Shown here piece by piece: positions 20,898 to 31,959 of a DNA stretch of 64,000 nucleotides. The position numbers were made by a program, and so were the translations under genes. This DNA is from Symbiodinium natans. Taxonomy: Eukaryota; Sar; Dinophyceae; Suessiales; Symbiodiniaceae. Location of the stretch: assembly GCA_905221605.1 (NCBI GenBank), contig CAJNDS010002331.1, forward strand, positions 325,001 to 389,000, written 5' to 3'. The notes below the pieces were generated by a model. It made no database searches, was not told where the DNA came from, and worked only from the letters and a program-made list of their open reading frames with translations. Within the stretch, counting starts at the first letter, position 1. The number at the start of each line of letters is the position of its first letter.

Positions 20898-23800
20898 GGC
20901 CACATTCCCCAAAGGACGTCGACGAGGAGGCCGTCGTCCGCGGAGGCTTCTACCCTAGGAAGCCGGCCCTGAGTGCCTCGCGTGGGCGGCTGGCAGGAGA
21001 GGAAGCCCAATGCGAAGGCTATGCATATGCCACTGCGGTCAACGCTGGCTGCGCGCACCTAGCAGTCAAGATGGTGACCCACAGCTGGCGGAACAAGTTC
21101 ACCCATCTTCTGGCCGCAATCCTGGCCGATGCCCTGGATGCGGAGAAGTACGAGGAGATTGCGCGGAGCCTTGGTGAGCGTGAGTTTGGCACGCTGACCA
21201 AGGCCTTGCGCAAGCGAGATAAGCTCGATGTCCGCTACTGGATCTGTGCCTTCTCAGTGAACCAGCATGCGGGAATTTGTGCAAGCCCGCCGCCCGCCGA
21301 CTCGACGGGTCACGCCATCATACCCTGCAGCTGTACGACCCCAAAGCATTTCGAAGGAGATCTGAGCGAAGCTAAACGGCAAGTAGCCAATGAGCTGGGT
21401 TCTCCTTTCTTGCCGCGGTTGCTGCAGTTCTAGATTATGAGGTTGTCTTGAAACTACTTTTTTCAACCACATCTGCCTCACCTATCACTTCGTCAGACCT
21501 AAGGCTGAAATGGATGCTGTGCACGGGAAAGGCTCCTAAGTCTTGTGCACACGTGATCCGCTTAAGCAGATGCTAATCTTAGCCCAGGGCTAGGAAACTC
21601 TGCTTGAAGTAGAAGCCAGTGTCCGTGAACATGGCCGCTACCTGCGTGCTCACATTCCCGAGAATCGCCAACTGGATGGTTCATGTTCCACCACGGTTTA
21701 CAAATAATGTTTTTAACCGCAGGCATCCAATTTTTTGTATATGCAGTGGCAACGAGCGCAGAGAACCCGAACGCTGACGGGTTTAGGGAGCGACGTGGCG
21801 CAAAGGAGATGAACAAGTTCGATGACATGATGGCCTACCTCAAGAAGTCTCTACGCCGGCAGGGCCAGGCGCAGCGCCTCTTTCATGTTTGGGTTCAGAG
21901 ACTTCGTTGTTTGGGTTCCGGATCTCGAGTGTTCGCTTGACCAAAGGTCCCGCAAATCCAATGTGGTCGAGTCTGGCACGTTTAGTGTTTAGGATGTGTT
22001 TAGGTTTTAGGGTTTAGGGATTAGGGCATCCCAACCCGATGTTGGCGGGTCAGGAGGATGAAGCAAACTCCGTTAAGGGTTTAGGGTTTCGGGTTTGGGG
22101 TTTGGGGTTTAGGGTTTAGGGTTTTAGTGGCCCCGAATGCCATGATGATGTTCAGCATTGAGCCCTGTAGCGTGAAGTAGTCCAGCATCTCTTGAACTTG
22201 CAGTGAAATTGTTCCCTAAGCCCGAAGCCCTGAATCGTACTTGGATGTTCATGGGGAGTTATAGGTAGGGTTGGAATTGTGGTAGCTATACTCAGAAACC
22301 CTATGTAGGGTACTTATGACCTTACTTATAGCTACCCATGAACCTCCACCGCAGGCGCGCTTGGAGCAGGTGGTCGCCATGGAGGCCGGAAATATCTGGT
22401 AGCGGTTTGACGTGGAGCAGCCCACAATCAAACAGACAACGCTGGGAGTCTCTGTTTATATGTTTTCGGGTTTAGGGTTTAGGGTTTAGGGGGATGGGGG
22501 TTCAAGGGGGGTAGGTATCTAGGGAACCTCAGGGAAGCCTAGGGAGTATTGGGGAACCTTGGGTGACATACCTCCCTTGAACCCCCTCACTTAAGAACCC
22601 TAAAAACAAATAGAGACTGTTCTCAAAAACCCTGCACACGAAACCACTGAAGTTTAGGGTTGGGGTTTAGGGTTATAGGGTTAGGTTTAGGGTTTAGGGA
22701 AACCACTGAAAAGGTCGACTTCTCGTTGCTGACGCGCGTCTGGTGCTTGGCAGAGCTCGTAGAGGCACATGAAATCCACCTGCCGCAGGCGCGGGGTATT
22801 CCCTAGTAGCTGAGTATGTAACCTTTAACCTTCTGGGGTATATATACAATTCGGAAGGTTAACCTTTTTGCCCAGGGTACTCAGCAACGAGGATTCGTTT
22901 GGGCTTCCACGAGCTTCCATGGCAGTCCTTACATCGTCTCAAGTATCCTGAGCACCCCATGTCGGGAACGCCTGGAGCCCAAAGCCCTAAACCCTAAACC
23001 CTAAACCCTAAACCCTAAACCCTAAACCCTAAACCCTAAACCCTAAACCCTGTTGGAGCAGGCTATCAAGATCCATTCGCTGGCCGCAAGAGACCTTTGC
23101 CTGGACAGGCTTGCACGGCTGGATGTCAGAGACGCAGAAGCATCCTTCCCTGCAGACAAGGAGGGCTTAGTGTTTAGGGTTTAGGGTTTTTTGTTTAGGG
23201 TTCAGGATTTCGGTGTTCGGAGGTTATTGGCTTCAAGCCAAGGCTTTCCGGCTCTAGCGTTGTATATTGGGGCTTAAGGACGGCAAGATGCCAAGAACCT
23301 GGCTTGAAACCCTTAACCCCAAGCCCTAGTCCTAAACCCTCAACCCTAAACCCTAAACCCTAAACCCCAAACCCAAACCCTACTCACCCTCCCCTGCTTT
23401 CCTGGGACCCGCTGGGACCCTGAAACCCTTGCTGGGACCCCTTCAAACCTGTCTGGGACTTTTTTGATCCTTGCCACCGGGCCCCCTATCCCGGGACCCT
23501 CCTGGATGGCTGGACCCCGACCTTTACCGGAGACCTGGACCCTCCAAACCTGCCTTTCCTCTTTCCTGGAATCCTTCTCTGGCACCTTGACTTTGCAAAC
23601 TGTTTTCATGGTTGGAAGCACTTGTCGGCCGACCCCTACCGTTTTGCTGCCCTAAGGCTGCATGACGATCCAGGATTTGCCCGGAGACCTGTAATGAAAA
23701 TGTCGGATTTCTAGTATTGCAATCGAGGTTTTGGGCACCCCTCCATTTTACTCCGTGAAAGCTCCAAGAAGCCTACGAGCCACTGACAGGCTCCACAAAG

Positions 23801-24408
23801 CTCGGGAGGCCCCACCCTGCTCTTTCTCTGTAAAAAGCAAGAAAGCCCTTGTTGAGGCGGGTTTGGGGGGGTGAACCCTAAACCCTAAATGAGAATAGTT
23901 TGGGTGGTTGGGGTGGGACTACATGCTAACGCAAGCGAGCGGCCAGGGTGCTTTTAGCACCAGCGAGCTTCCCTTCTATACACCCTAACCCTAAACCCTA
24001 AACCCTAAACCCTGAACCCTGAACCCTAAACCCCTAAACCCTAAACCCCAACCCCTAAACCCTAAACCCTAACCCCTGGACAGAAAAGCCGCAGATCTTG
24101 CACTGGCGACCAGGACCTGGTCCTCGGCAAGATCCATGATCCAGACGGCTTCAACATGGGGCTCCAGGACCTGTCCTGTTTAGGGTTTCGGGTTTAGGGT
24201 TGGGTTTGGTTTGGGGCTTTAGGGCTTTGGGGCTTCGGGTCTATGATTGCTGTTGCACTCCTTCTTAGCAGGTGCACGCCCCAAATCATAAGCCCGCGAG
24301 GACCTCATGCTGCACCGTTTGGACGCCTTCCTGCAGGGCAACCGTGCGAGCAGGGCTGCGGAACTCCTCGATGAAGTCGTCCTGGCCACCGTGAGCGCGG
24401 TCATGTGA
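20898..24408 (+). CDS. seven-exon gene, uncharacterised family with VNQHAGIC core
   Basis: Exons: 20898 to about 21370, 21806-21868, 22355-22384, 22714-22788, 23062-23160, 24114-24167, 24301-24408 (TGA). All junctions are phase 0, all acceptors AG|G, and donors are GC (21869, 22385, 22789), GA (23161, 24168) and GC or GA at the first; none is GT. The joined protein reads VTHSWRNKFTHLLAAILADA, YWICAFSVNQHAGIC, EMNKFDDMMAYLKKSLRR, ARLEQVVAME, VDFSLLTRVWCLAELVEA, AIKIHSLAARDLCLDRL, DVRDAEASFPADK, DLVLGKIHD, and a helical end NRASRAAELLDEVVLATV. I recall this motif order from a large dinoflagellate family without assigned function. The order and reading frame held in every exon, which is strong support. 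Four of six introns contain telomere heptamers, and one also contains hairpin element A. The 5' end may lack an upstream exon. Confidence 0.85.
22070..22129 (+). repeat. TTTAGGG-type array
   Basis: Degenerate heptamers (TTTAGGG, TTTCGGG, TTTGGGG) in the 21869-22354 intron, 5' of the hairpin element. More occur at 21978-22025. Confidence 0.8.
22238..22354. mobile_element. hairpin element family A, copy 2
   Basis: Arms TACTTGGATGTTCATGGGGA and TACCCATGAACCTCC. The right end has changed to ACCGCAG|G and forms the acceptor of the 30-nt exon at 22355. Confidence 0.75.
22497..22609. mobile_element. hairpin element family C, copy 1
   Basis: GGTTCAAGGGGGGTAGGTAT faces CATACCTCCCTTGAACCCCC; a related copy lies at 31541-31733. 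It sits in the 22385-22713 intron. Confidence 0.65.
22800..22885. mobile_element. single hairpin in intron
   Basis: Imperfect arms, GCTGAGTATGTAACCTTTAA against GGTTAACCTTT then GGGTACTCAGC, near the donor of the 22789-23061 intron. No second copy was noticed. Confidence 0.45.
22979..23051 (+). repeat. CCCTAAA array (about 10 units)
   Basis: Perfect heptamers end about 11 bp before the acceptor at 23061 in the seven-exon gene. Confidence 0.9.
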
Positions 24409-26210
24409 GAGCTCCACGGGCGACCTTGTCAAGTTGTCCCCGGGTTTGGACTCGGATTTTGGGGTTCTTAGTCTTACTCCATCCTGCTCTCTCCTACATG
24501 TCTTAACCCTAGACCCTCAACGCTAAACAGCTTAGTGTGTGAGGCAGTCTCATCTGCAAATCCAGCCTCAGCCAAAATTACTTGAAGGATCAGGGGACTT
24601 AGTAAGCAGAGTTCTAATCAGGGCAACTAAAGCTGCAATTCCTTATAACCCCAAGCAGGGTACTTATAACCCTACTTGCTAAGTCCCATGATCACCCAAG
24701 TACCTGGCCCACATCGGGCTGAGGCCTCTTTTTTTAAAAGCACGGGCGGCCACCAGTAAATGCTGGCTGTCAGAGGAGCGCTTCATCTTCCATTGCGGTC
24801 TGTATCAACAGCGCTCTGTCATTTCGGTCAGCTTGGTGTATGATGTTTCTTTTGAATTCTCTTTCGCTCAGGGCGGATTCTTGCTGAAGGCACAGGGTCA
24901 GCCCTCGGCCCCAGGCCAACAATAGAAGTGGCTGCGGAACGCTGGCGACAGTGAGCGCGGGGGGGGCGAGCATGAAAACGGATTCGAATCGTGAGAGAAT
25001 CATAGTTGAGGGTGGTCTCGGACGTTTCATAGCGAGTCAGACATGTGCGTCGGGGTGCCTCCAATGCCTGATTCTGTACGCTGCGCGTCGCCTGCGCCCG
25101 TACTAGGTCAAGCCGAGGAACCCAGTTCCCAACACGTGAATTTCTCCGCTATCCCGAGGCAACACTGGAGTAGGTAAGGGCGGGGGGAGTTGAGGGGATT
25201 TACAATTTTAAACGCTTGCGGGCCCCAGGACAGGAAAGGAGGAAAGAGGGGTTTCTGGCCTACGGGTCCAGGAAGGTCCCATGCCAGAAAAGCCCCTCTA
25301 TAGGAGCCTGCGACAGGCGGGACCCGCCACGGCATCGGTTTGCAGCACCTCCAGGCGATGGGCGGGGTCCCACAGGGCGGGGCGGGGGTCCCTCACAATA
25401 TTCGGCATCGGGGGAAGGGTTGGGTTAGGGGGAAGGAGACCTGATCCGGGTCTGCTTGTTCCAAATGCTCTCGGCAGGAAGCCGAGGCGAATTTACAGGC
25501 TCAAGGCATGGTTGGATTTGTGGCTTGCCCAGTCAATGCAGTGGTCTCTGTCCGCAGCGTTTTGCGCCAGATGCTTAGGGCACACTTATGAACATCTTTG
25601 CAGCCTCTGCCCGTGGATTCTGCAAGCCCTGCAAGCCTTGTTAAACAGGGGGTTCTTCTATCTTGGCAGCCGCCTTTGGGTGACATGCATTGGCTGCAGC
25701 AGATGCAATGCTGTGGAGGCAGGCTACTCACCGAATCCAACACTTCCAAAAAGCCTCAACTGCAAAACCCACCCTGAACCCCAACCCCGAGCCCAAAGCT
25801 TTGAAAGGAGGTGTGGGTTGCCGGTCAAGAGCTCCTTGAAGGAACTGTATGAAAAGGTACATTACCTTTGAGATCTGTTTTGGTTCTTGATGTGCGACTC
25901 CCCACCCCCCACCCCCACCGAACACCACGAAATCGCCCGTCGACACGTTTCATATCATAATACTACAGGATCTGCTGCCTGTGTTCTTAGAGGTAAATGC
26001 TGCTAGTCAAGCTGACCGAGCCAGACCTGGCACCCGAAACCCGGAATTTCAGGGTTGAAGTTTAGGGCTTTAGGGCCGGCCTAGGCCGCCGAAGCCCTAC
26101 CCCCCCTAAAGGAAGTGTAGAGAGGACCCGATATACTCCCCCCCTTAAGCGGTATCAAAAGGGCCCTAAAACCTCCCCCCTTAAAGGGTATGTATATACA
26201 TAAATAAAAA

Positions 26211-26241
<31 letters not shown>

Positions 26242-26304
26242 TTTTAAATACATATATATATATAGGGTCCTGAAACACCCTAAGCCCCTTCGGTCCCCTT
26301 TCAG
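24409..26304. other. gene boundary region
   Basis: Contains hairpin element E (24579-24702), a 196-codon frame at 25281-25871 of uncertain status (it holds IYRLKAWLDLWLAQS but ends in low complexity), and an AT microsatellite with a T-run at 26200-26265. The next gene probably starts here, but I cannot place its start. Confidence 0.35.
24579..24702. mobile_element. hairpin element family E, copy 1
   Basis: Arms TACTTGAAGGATCAGGGGAC and GTCCCATGATCACCCAAGTA, inner arms CTTAGTAAGCAG and CTACTTGCTAAG. A second copy lies at 35237-35377. The outer motif resembles family A. Confidence 0.7.
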
Positions 26305-26356
26305 GCCTGCTCGCCTTGTTGGATGACCTCCTGCCCGGACCCCAGCAGGAGCTGGG
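26305..26356 (+). CDS. exon island
   Basis: CAG|G acceptor, then a frame reading LLALLDDLLPGPQQEL and a GTGAGC donor. TTTAGGG units follow 20 bp later. The parent gene is unknown. Confidence 0.5.
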
Positions 26357-26430
26357 GTGAGCTTTACTGGGGTTTAAGGTTTAGGGTTTAGGGTTTAGGG
26401 TTTAGGGTTTAGGGTCTAGGGTGAGGTGCT

Positions 26431-26544
26431 TACTTGGAGGTTCATGGGTAGCTATAAGTAAGGTTATGAGTGCCCTGAATGGGGTTGGAATTTTTGTTAC
26501 CACAGTTAGAACCCTACTTATACCTACTCGTGAAACTCCAAGTA
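26431..26544. mobile_element. hairpin element family A, copy 3
   Basis: Left end TACTTGGAGGTTCATGGGTA, right end CTCCAAGTA. The next base completes a TAG that serves as acceptor for the exon at 26546. A TTTAGGG array lies immediately upstream. Confidence 0.75.
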
Positions 26545-26545
26545 G

Positions 26546-26592
26546 ACCCGAGTGAAGATGCTGACGACTCTGGGTACCTGAAGTCGAAAGCG
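26546..26592 (+). CDS. exon island
   Basis: After the TAG of hairpin A the frame reads PSEDADDSGYLKSKA and ends at a GTAGCA donor. Hydrophilic; gene unknown. Confidence 0.5.
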
Positions 26593-26805
26593 GTAGCACA
26601 TGGGACTCTTTGAAGGTATCGGTGCTACCATCCAGGAAATTGGGAGAATGGACAACAGTAGTGTCGTGGTTTCAACCGTTAGCCAGTCTCTTCTCCCCGA
26701 GGATAACGGGCTTTAACCCTAGACCCGAAACCCTAAAACGAAGCCCTAAACCCTAAACCTTAAACCCTGAACCCCAATAAACCCTGCCCGAAACCCTCCA
26801 CTCAG

Positions 26806-26836
26806 GCGGGGACCTCTGCCTCCGCTGGGAGCTTGG
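26806..26836 (+). CDS. micro-exon island
   Basis: CTCAG|G acceptor after CCCTAAA-type units; frame GDLCLRWELG. The donor is unclear. Confidence 0.35.
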
Positions 26837-26869
26837 ACTTTCAACAAACCCTGGACCCTAAACACTATC

Positions 26870-27036
26870 GGTTGGGATGTTCCCCCTTATACGAACCGTC
26901 TTTAATAGGGATTAGAATAGGGGATGCTACAATCCCCATACCGAACCCCACTGAAACTGAAACTGAAACCGAAACTGTTTCAGTTTCAGTTTCAGTATAT
27001 CAAGGACTGTTCGAATAAAGGGGGAACTTCCCAACC
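26870..27036. mobile_element. hairpin element family B, copy 1, with nested palindrome
   Basis: Outer arms GGTTGGGATGTTCCCCCTTA and AAAGGGGGAACTTCCCAACC. Inside, 26950-26997 is a second palindrome of ACTGAA/TTCAGT hexamers that folds on itself. Confidence 0.65.
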
Positions 27037-27205
27037 CATCAGCCCCCAAACCCTTCAGTGGGTTTCGGTCTCAGGGTCCCTGAGGATTGGATTTTGGACT
27101 CATGGATTCGGTGGACAAAGGGTGTAATTAGGGTTAGGGTTTAGGGTTTAAGGTTTAGGGTTTAGGGTTTAGGGTTTAACTCAAGCTGGGACTCCTGTTA
27201 AGCAG

Positions 27206-27265
27206 TTGGTACGCTTCCGTGAAGCCTTGCCGCTTCCGAGGCGCATCTCGAGATTCGGGGGTCGA
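27206..27265 (+). CDS. exon island
   Basis: AAGCAG acceptor; frame LVRFREALPLPRRISRFGG; TTTAGGG-type units on both sides. Confidence 0.4.
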
Positions 27266-27374
27266 TAGGGTTAGAGGGTTTAGGGTTTCGGGTTTAGGGT
27301 TTAGGGTTGAGGGTTTAGGGCAGAGCCTCAACACGGCGCAGCCAAATCAACAGGGACGACTGGGCCCCTGCATT

Positions 27375-27475
27375 TGGACGTTCCCCCGTATACTAGCAGT
27401 CCTCCATAGGGATTAGAGTACCCTCGATTATAATCCCTGCTAAGGACTGTTTGTATCAGGGGGAACATCCCAACC
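27375..27475. mobile_element. hairpin element family B, copy 2
   Basis: GACGTTCCCCCGTATACTAG faces AGGGGGAACATCCCAACC, with the inner AGTCCT/AGGACT pair typical of the family. Confidence 0.65.
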
Positions 27476-27641
27476 CCAACAAGCCACAAGCCCTCCCCGA
27501 ACTTCAAGCCCAATGCCCAATACCCCTAAAACCCTAAACCCTAAACCCTAAACTCTAAACCCTAAACCCTAAACCCTAAACCCCAAACCCTAAACCCTAA
27601 ACCCTACCCCTCAACTTCAAGCTCCGACGTGTTCACGTTAG

Positions 27642-27684
27642 GCTCCAGGACGTCATCCCGGAACGCGACCGAGGCGCCTTCGGT
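27642..27684 (+). CDS. exon island
   Basis: TTAG|G acceptor; frame LQDVIPERDRGAFG. CCCTAAA arrays on both sides. Confidence 0.45.
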
Positions 27685-27789
27685 TTTCTCCCCAAACCCA
27701 AGCCTCGCTGCGGTCCCTAAGCCCTAAACCCTAAGCCCTAAACCCTAAACCCTAAACCCTAAACCCTAAACCCCAAACCCTCGAACAAG

Positions 27790-27830
27790 GCTGAAGAAGC
27801 GGAGGCCCAGAAAGCCAAGTTGCGGAATCG
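27790..27830 (+). CDS. exon island
   Basis: AAG|G acceptor 10 bp after a CCCTAAA array; frame AEEAEAQKAKLRN, charged and probably helical. Confidence 0.45.
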
Positions 27831-27966
27831 TGGGGTTTTTCGTCGCTGGAGGCAATACTCATCATCCGAAACTGCCATAAATCGTAGTCATAAAAGTCCC
27901 AGAGAAAACACAACGACATCACGAATCACGATAGGTCCTTCGGTCTTTAGGGTTTCAAGTTTAAGG

Positions 27967-28250
27967 TAACCCTAACCCTAAACCCCAAACCCTAAACCCC
28001 AAACCCCAAACCCGAAACCCCAAACCCCAAACCCCAAACTCTAAACCCCAAACCGTAAACCCCAAACCCTAAACCCTAAACCCTAAATCCCAAACCCTAA
28101 ACCCGAAACCCTAAACCCTAAACCTCAACCCCAAACCCGAAGCCCTAAACCCTAAACCCCAAACCCTAAACCCCAAACCCTGAACCCGAAACCCCAAAAC
28201 CCCAAACCCAAAACCCAAAACCCCAAACAAACCCTAAACCCCAAAAACCC
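27967..28250 (+). repeat. degenerate CCCTAAA/CCCCAAA array
   Basis: About 40 units with frequent CCCCAAA and CCCGAAA variants, more degenerate than its neighbours. Confidence 0.85.
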
Positions 28251-28280
28251 ACAAGTCTCTCCTTGCCTTGTTTCTGCGAG

Positions 28281-28340
28281 GCTCGGCACAGCGCTGGTCC
28301 TGGAGATGCGGGCTGCGCCGCACCTCGGCCACTTCTGCTT
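28281..28340 (+). CDS. exon island
   Basis: CGAG|G acceptor; frame LGTALVLEMRAAPHLGHFC. It runs into the left arm of hairpin A at 28339. Confidence 0.5.
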
Positions 28341-28512
28341 GGAGGTTCAGGGTTTAGGGTTTAGGGTTTAGGGTTTAGGGTTTAGGGTTTAGGGTTTAGG
28401 GATTCTAACTGTACCACTTATAAAGCCCCTTAAGTGCCCCAATATGGTTCTAAGCAGAGTTATATAAGTGTAGTGAAAATTGGTTCATAGGTACCATGAA
28501 CCGCCGCTTCAG
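28339..28512. mobile_element. hairpin element family A split by a TTTAGGG array
   Basis: The left arm TTGGAGGTTCA passes directly into GGGTTTAGGG units (28350-28403). The right part has GGTACCATGAACCGCC and ends in CTTCAG at the next exon candidate. The array occupies the position where TGGGTAG should follow. Confidence 0.6.
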
Positions 28513-28553
28513 TGGCCCTCAGCTCTGGGATTCGGCGGTGCGGTCCAGGGTTT

Positions 28554-28640
28554 AGGGTTTCGGGTTTCGGGTTTCGGGTTTCGGGTTTAGGGTTTAGGGT
28601 TTAGGGTTTAGGGTTAGGGTATTTAGGAATTCGGGTTTAG
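28554..28640 (+). repeat. TTTAGGG/TTTCGGG array
   Basis: About 11 units, the first ones mostly TTTCGGG. Confidence 0.85.
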
Positions 28641-29029
28641 GGCTTGGGGAGTTGACGGCCTCCAGCCGGAAGGGGTTTTGTGCGAGCTCCCGAGCACGCG
28701 GGGTTCAACTCCCAGGTTGAAATTGCCCGGCCCCATTTCAACCGGGGGGTTCGGAAGCTCCGTGGACCCAGAGGCCTGAGGTTCACTGACCCTCCGAAAC
28801 CCCCGGATGACAAGCTTTTTTCAGGGTATAGGGATTTTTGGTTTAGGGCCAGGGTTGCAGGGTATGTATAAGTATAGGGATTTTTGGATTAGGGTTGCAG
28901 GTTGCAGGGTTTCGGATTGAAGGGGTAGGGTTTGCAGCCAGGGTTAGGCAGCTCCCATGATCGAAGTCTCATGGGTAGCGAAGATTATAGCTCCAAAGCC
29001 GCCACTTCTACACCCTAAGCCCTCGGCCC

Positions 29030-29143
29030 TACTTGGAGGTTCATGGGTCGGTAGAAGTAGGGTTATATGTACCCTGAACAAGGTTATATGTATGGTTACC
29101 ATACCTATAGCCCTACTTATGACTACCCACGAGCCTCCAAGTA
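29030..29143. mobile_element. hairpin element family A, copy 5
   Basis: TACTTGGAGGTTCATGGGTC faces CTACCCACGAGCCTCCAAGTA, followed by GAC as in the copy at 26431. Confidence 0.75.
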
Positions 29144-29540
29144 GACCGCGAAGCCCGAGAAGCCCTAGACCCTCCACCCGTTCACCTGAAAAGACACCCT
29201 CAACCCTAAACCCCAAATCCTGAACCCTCACCCCTGAACCGTATTGAATCCCCCAAACGGGTTGAAGACCCTAAACCCTAAACCCTGAAACCCTAAACCC
29301 TAAACCTGAACCCCTAACCCCTAAACCCTAAACTCCTGAAATCCTTGAGTTCCCCAACAAGGTTTAAGAGTCCCCAGGCGAGGGCCCCGAAGGGCGATCG
29401 GCTGCCTTGTCCTCAAGCTCCCGGAGTGTTTGAGGGTTTCAGGGCTTAGGGGTTTGGGATGTTAGTCCGAAACCCTAAACCCTCAACCCTAGACCCTCAA
29501 ACCCTGAACCCTGAACCCTAAACCCCTAAACCTTAAGTGT

Positions 29541-29616
29541 AGAGTTCATGGCGTGCATTCGGAGTTCTCGCGCCTGGTGCGCTTTGATATCGAGGCGCCA
29601 GGGCCGCACCCGACCC
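29541..29616 (+). CDS. exon island
   Basis: Frame VHSEFSRLVRFDIEAPGPHP between a CCCTAAA array and a TTTAGGG array, with a GTAATT donor. Strongly coding in appearance; family unknown. Confidence 0.55.
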
Positions 29617-29645
29617 GTAATTTTGAACGGAAGGAAAGCAAGATC

Positions 29646-29780
29646 GTTTAGGGGTTTAGGGGTTTAGGGTTTAGGGTTTAGGGTTTAGGGTTTAGGGTTT
29701 AGGGGTTTACGGTTTAGGGCTTTAGGGGTTTAGGGGTTTATAGGGTTTAGGGGTTTAGGGCTTAGGGTTTAAGGGTGTAG
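29646..29780 (+). repeat. TTTAGGG array with TTTAGGGG variants
   Basis: About 17 units in the 5' part of an intron. Confidence 0.9.
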
Positions 29781-29838
29781 TGGTGCTTTGGTGCTGGAGC
29801 TTTGGAGGGCTTTTGCAGGGTATCCTTGTGGGTTCCAG

Positions 29839-29883
29839 GCGGCCGAGAGGGCAGAGACCAGCCCCACGAGCTCCGAACACTTG
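29839..29883 (+). CDS. exon island
   Basis: TTCCAG|G acceptor; frame AAERAETSPTSSEHL; immediately followed by the long CCCTAAA array. Confidence 0.45.
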
Positions 29884-29898
29884 GCCCTTTTCAGAACC

Positions 29899-30420
29899 GC
29901 CTAAACCCTAAACCCTAAACCCTAAACCCTAAACCCTAAACCCTAAACCCTAAACCCTAAACCCTAAACCCTAAACCCTAAACCCTAAACCCTAAACCCT
30001 AAACCCTAAACCTAAAACCCTAAACCCTAAACCCTAAACCCTAAACCCTAAACCCTAAACCCTAAACCCTAAACCCTAAACCCTAAACCCTAAACCCTAA
30101 ACCCTAAACCCTAAACCCTAAACCCTAAACCCTAAACCCCAAACCCAAAAACCCCCTAAACCCTAAACCCTAAACCCTAAACCCTAAACCCTAAACCCTA
30201 AAAAACCTAAACCCTAAACCCTAAACCCTAAACCCTAAACCCTAAACCCTAAACCCTAAACCCTAAACCCTAAACCCTAAACCCTAAACCCTAAACCCTA
30301 AACCCTAAACCCTAAACCCTAAACCCTAAACCCTAAACCCTAAACCCTAAACCCTAAACCCTAAACCCTAAACCCTAAACCCTAAACCCTAAACCCTAAA
30401 CCCTAAACCCTAAACCCTAA
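29899..30420 (+). repeat. longest CCCTAAA array (about 74 units)
   Basis: Near-perfect heptamers with only a few interruptions (around 30012, 30138 and 30200). It ends about 20 bp before an exon, so it is interstitial. Confidence 0.95.
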
Positions 30421-30440
30421 GCCCCAAACCAGAACCGCCC

Positions 30441-30487
30441 AAGAAGCGGAGGCTGAAGCCTTAGATCGTGCCGTGGCCTGCGGCGAG
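30441..30487 (+). CDS. exon island
   Basis: Frame EAEALDRAVACGE with a consensus GAG|GTGAAT donor. The acceptor is AAG at 30443 or GGAG|G at 30451 (phase 0). A TTTAGGG array follows. Confidence 0.55.
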
Positions 30488-31112
30488 GTGAATAGCTCAG
30501 ATGACAAAGGCGGGCCTTGGGGGTTTAGGGTTTAGGGTTTAAGGTTTAGGGTTTAGGGTTTAGGGTTTAGGGTTTAGGGTCTAGGGTTTAGGGGTTCAGG
30601 GATTAGGGTAAGGGCCTAGGGTTTCAGGTGTAGGATTCTGGGTTTCGGGTTTCGGCTAGGGTTTAGGGTTTAGGAGATGACTTGGATGTTGTTGAGGGTT
30701 CGCTTGCTTTGGGTAGCAGAGACTCGGGTTGGTTCTGTAGCTTTCGGTTCTCAGCTTAGACTCGCTCTGTAAACCCTGAACCCTAAAACCGAAACCGCCC
30801 TAAACCCTAAACCCTAAACCCTAAACCCTAAACCCTAAGCCCTTAACCCTAAACCCTAAACCCTAAACCGTAAACCCAAAACCCTAGCATTTTTGTGAAA
30901 GAGTTGAGGCTTCGTTTTCAGTGTTCAGTTGTTTATTCAGAGGCCATGGGCCGTTAAGGGTCTAGGATTTAGGGCAGTTTAGGGTTCAGGGTTTGGGGTT
31001 CAGGGTTTAGGGTTTCGGGTTCAGGCTTCCTTAGGTTTTATGGCTCAGGGCTTAGGATTCAGGGGCTTAGATATTCGGTTTGAGGGTTTAGGTTCAGGTT
31101 TCAGGTTTCGAG

Positions 31113-31178
31113 GTCTTGCACGGCCATGCCAGCCGCAAAGAACGGGGTAGCTTCTCGGGGGCACCTAGATCTCGAGCA
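31113..31178 (+). CDS. exon island
   Basis: CGAG|G acceptor; frame VLHGHASRKERGSFSGAPRS; a TTTAGGG array begins right after. Confidence 0.4.
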
Positions 31179-31540
31179 GGGTTTAGGGTTTAGGGTTTAG
31201 GGTTTAGGGTTTAGGGTTTCGGGTTTAGGGTTTAGGGTTTAGGGTTTAGGGTTGTGGCCCCCCAGGACCCTGCAAGTCATCCCTAGCCCCTCCCAACAAG
31301 CTCTCCCCAGTCATCCCTCGTAATCCCTAAGGATCCCTAGTCAACCCCTAAGAATCCCCTCATAAATCCCCAAGAATCCCTAATCCTCCCCTAATCATCC
31401 GTAAGAATCCCTCAGAATCCCTCATAAAGGTACCCTTTGTGGCCCTAGCCAGGGTTGCGAGCCCTTGCACAGGGATGCCTTCATGCCTCAGCCCCATAAG
31501 CCTTGGTCGCCCCTCAATTCTAGGGCTCTAGGGTTCTTGA

Positions 31541-31733
31541 GGGCGGGAGGTTCAAGGGGGGTTAGGGTTTAGGGTTTAGGGTTTAGGGTTTGGGTTTAGG
31601 GTTATGGGGTTCCTGAGGGCGGGAGGTTCAAGGGGGGTAGGTACCTCAGGAACCTTATGGAAGCTTAGGGAGCCTTGGGGAGTAGGAAACCTCGGGTTCC
31701 CTACCCCCCTTGAATCCGCTTCCCTTAAGAACC
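31541..31733. mobile_element. hairpin element family C, copy 2, with internal duplication and telomere units
   Basis: GGGAGGTTCAAGGGGGGT occurs twice, separated by TTTAGGG units (31562-31605), and faces ACCCCCCTTGAATCCGCTTC. The left arm seems to have been duplicated around an array. Confidence 0.55.
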
Positions 31734-31959
31734 CTATAACTCAAGCACCCTATGTCCTAACAGGTTTGGGGTTGAGGGTTGAAGCCTGCAGACGGCAGAT
31801 GCTCAGGTTTTCGTTTTGGGTTCACGGAAACCCTAAACCCTAAACCCTAAACCCTAAACCCTAAACCCTAAACCCTAAACCCTAAGCCGTAAACCCTAAA
31901 CCCTAAACCCTAAACCCTAAACCCTCTCTATCCTTATAGATTTAAACCCTATGAACTTT

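Noticed and set aside
25281-25871. 196-codon ORF
   Set aside because: Mixed composition with a low-complexity end and no recognised motif; left as unassigned.
29899-30420. Array as a true chromosome end
   Set aside because: Coding islands and further arrays in both orientations continue on both sides, and the array occupies the 3' part of an apparent intron.
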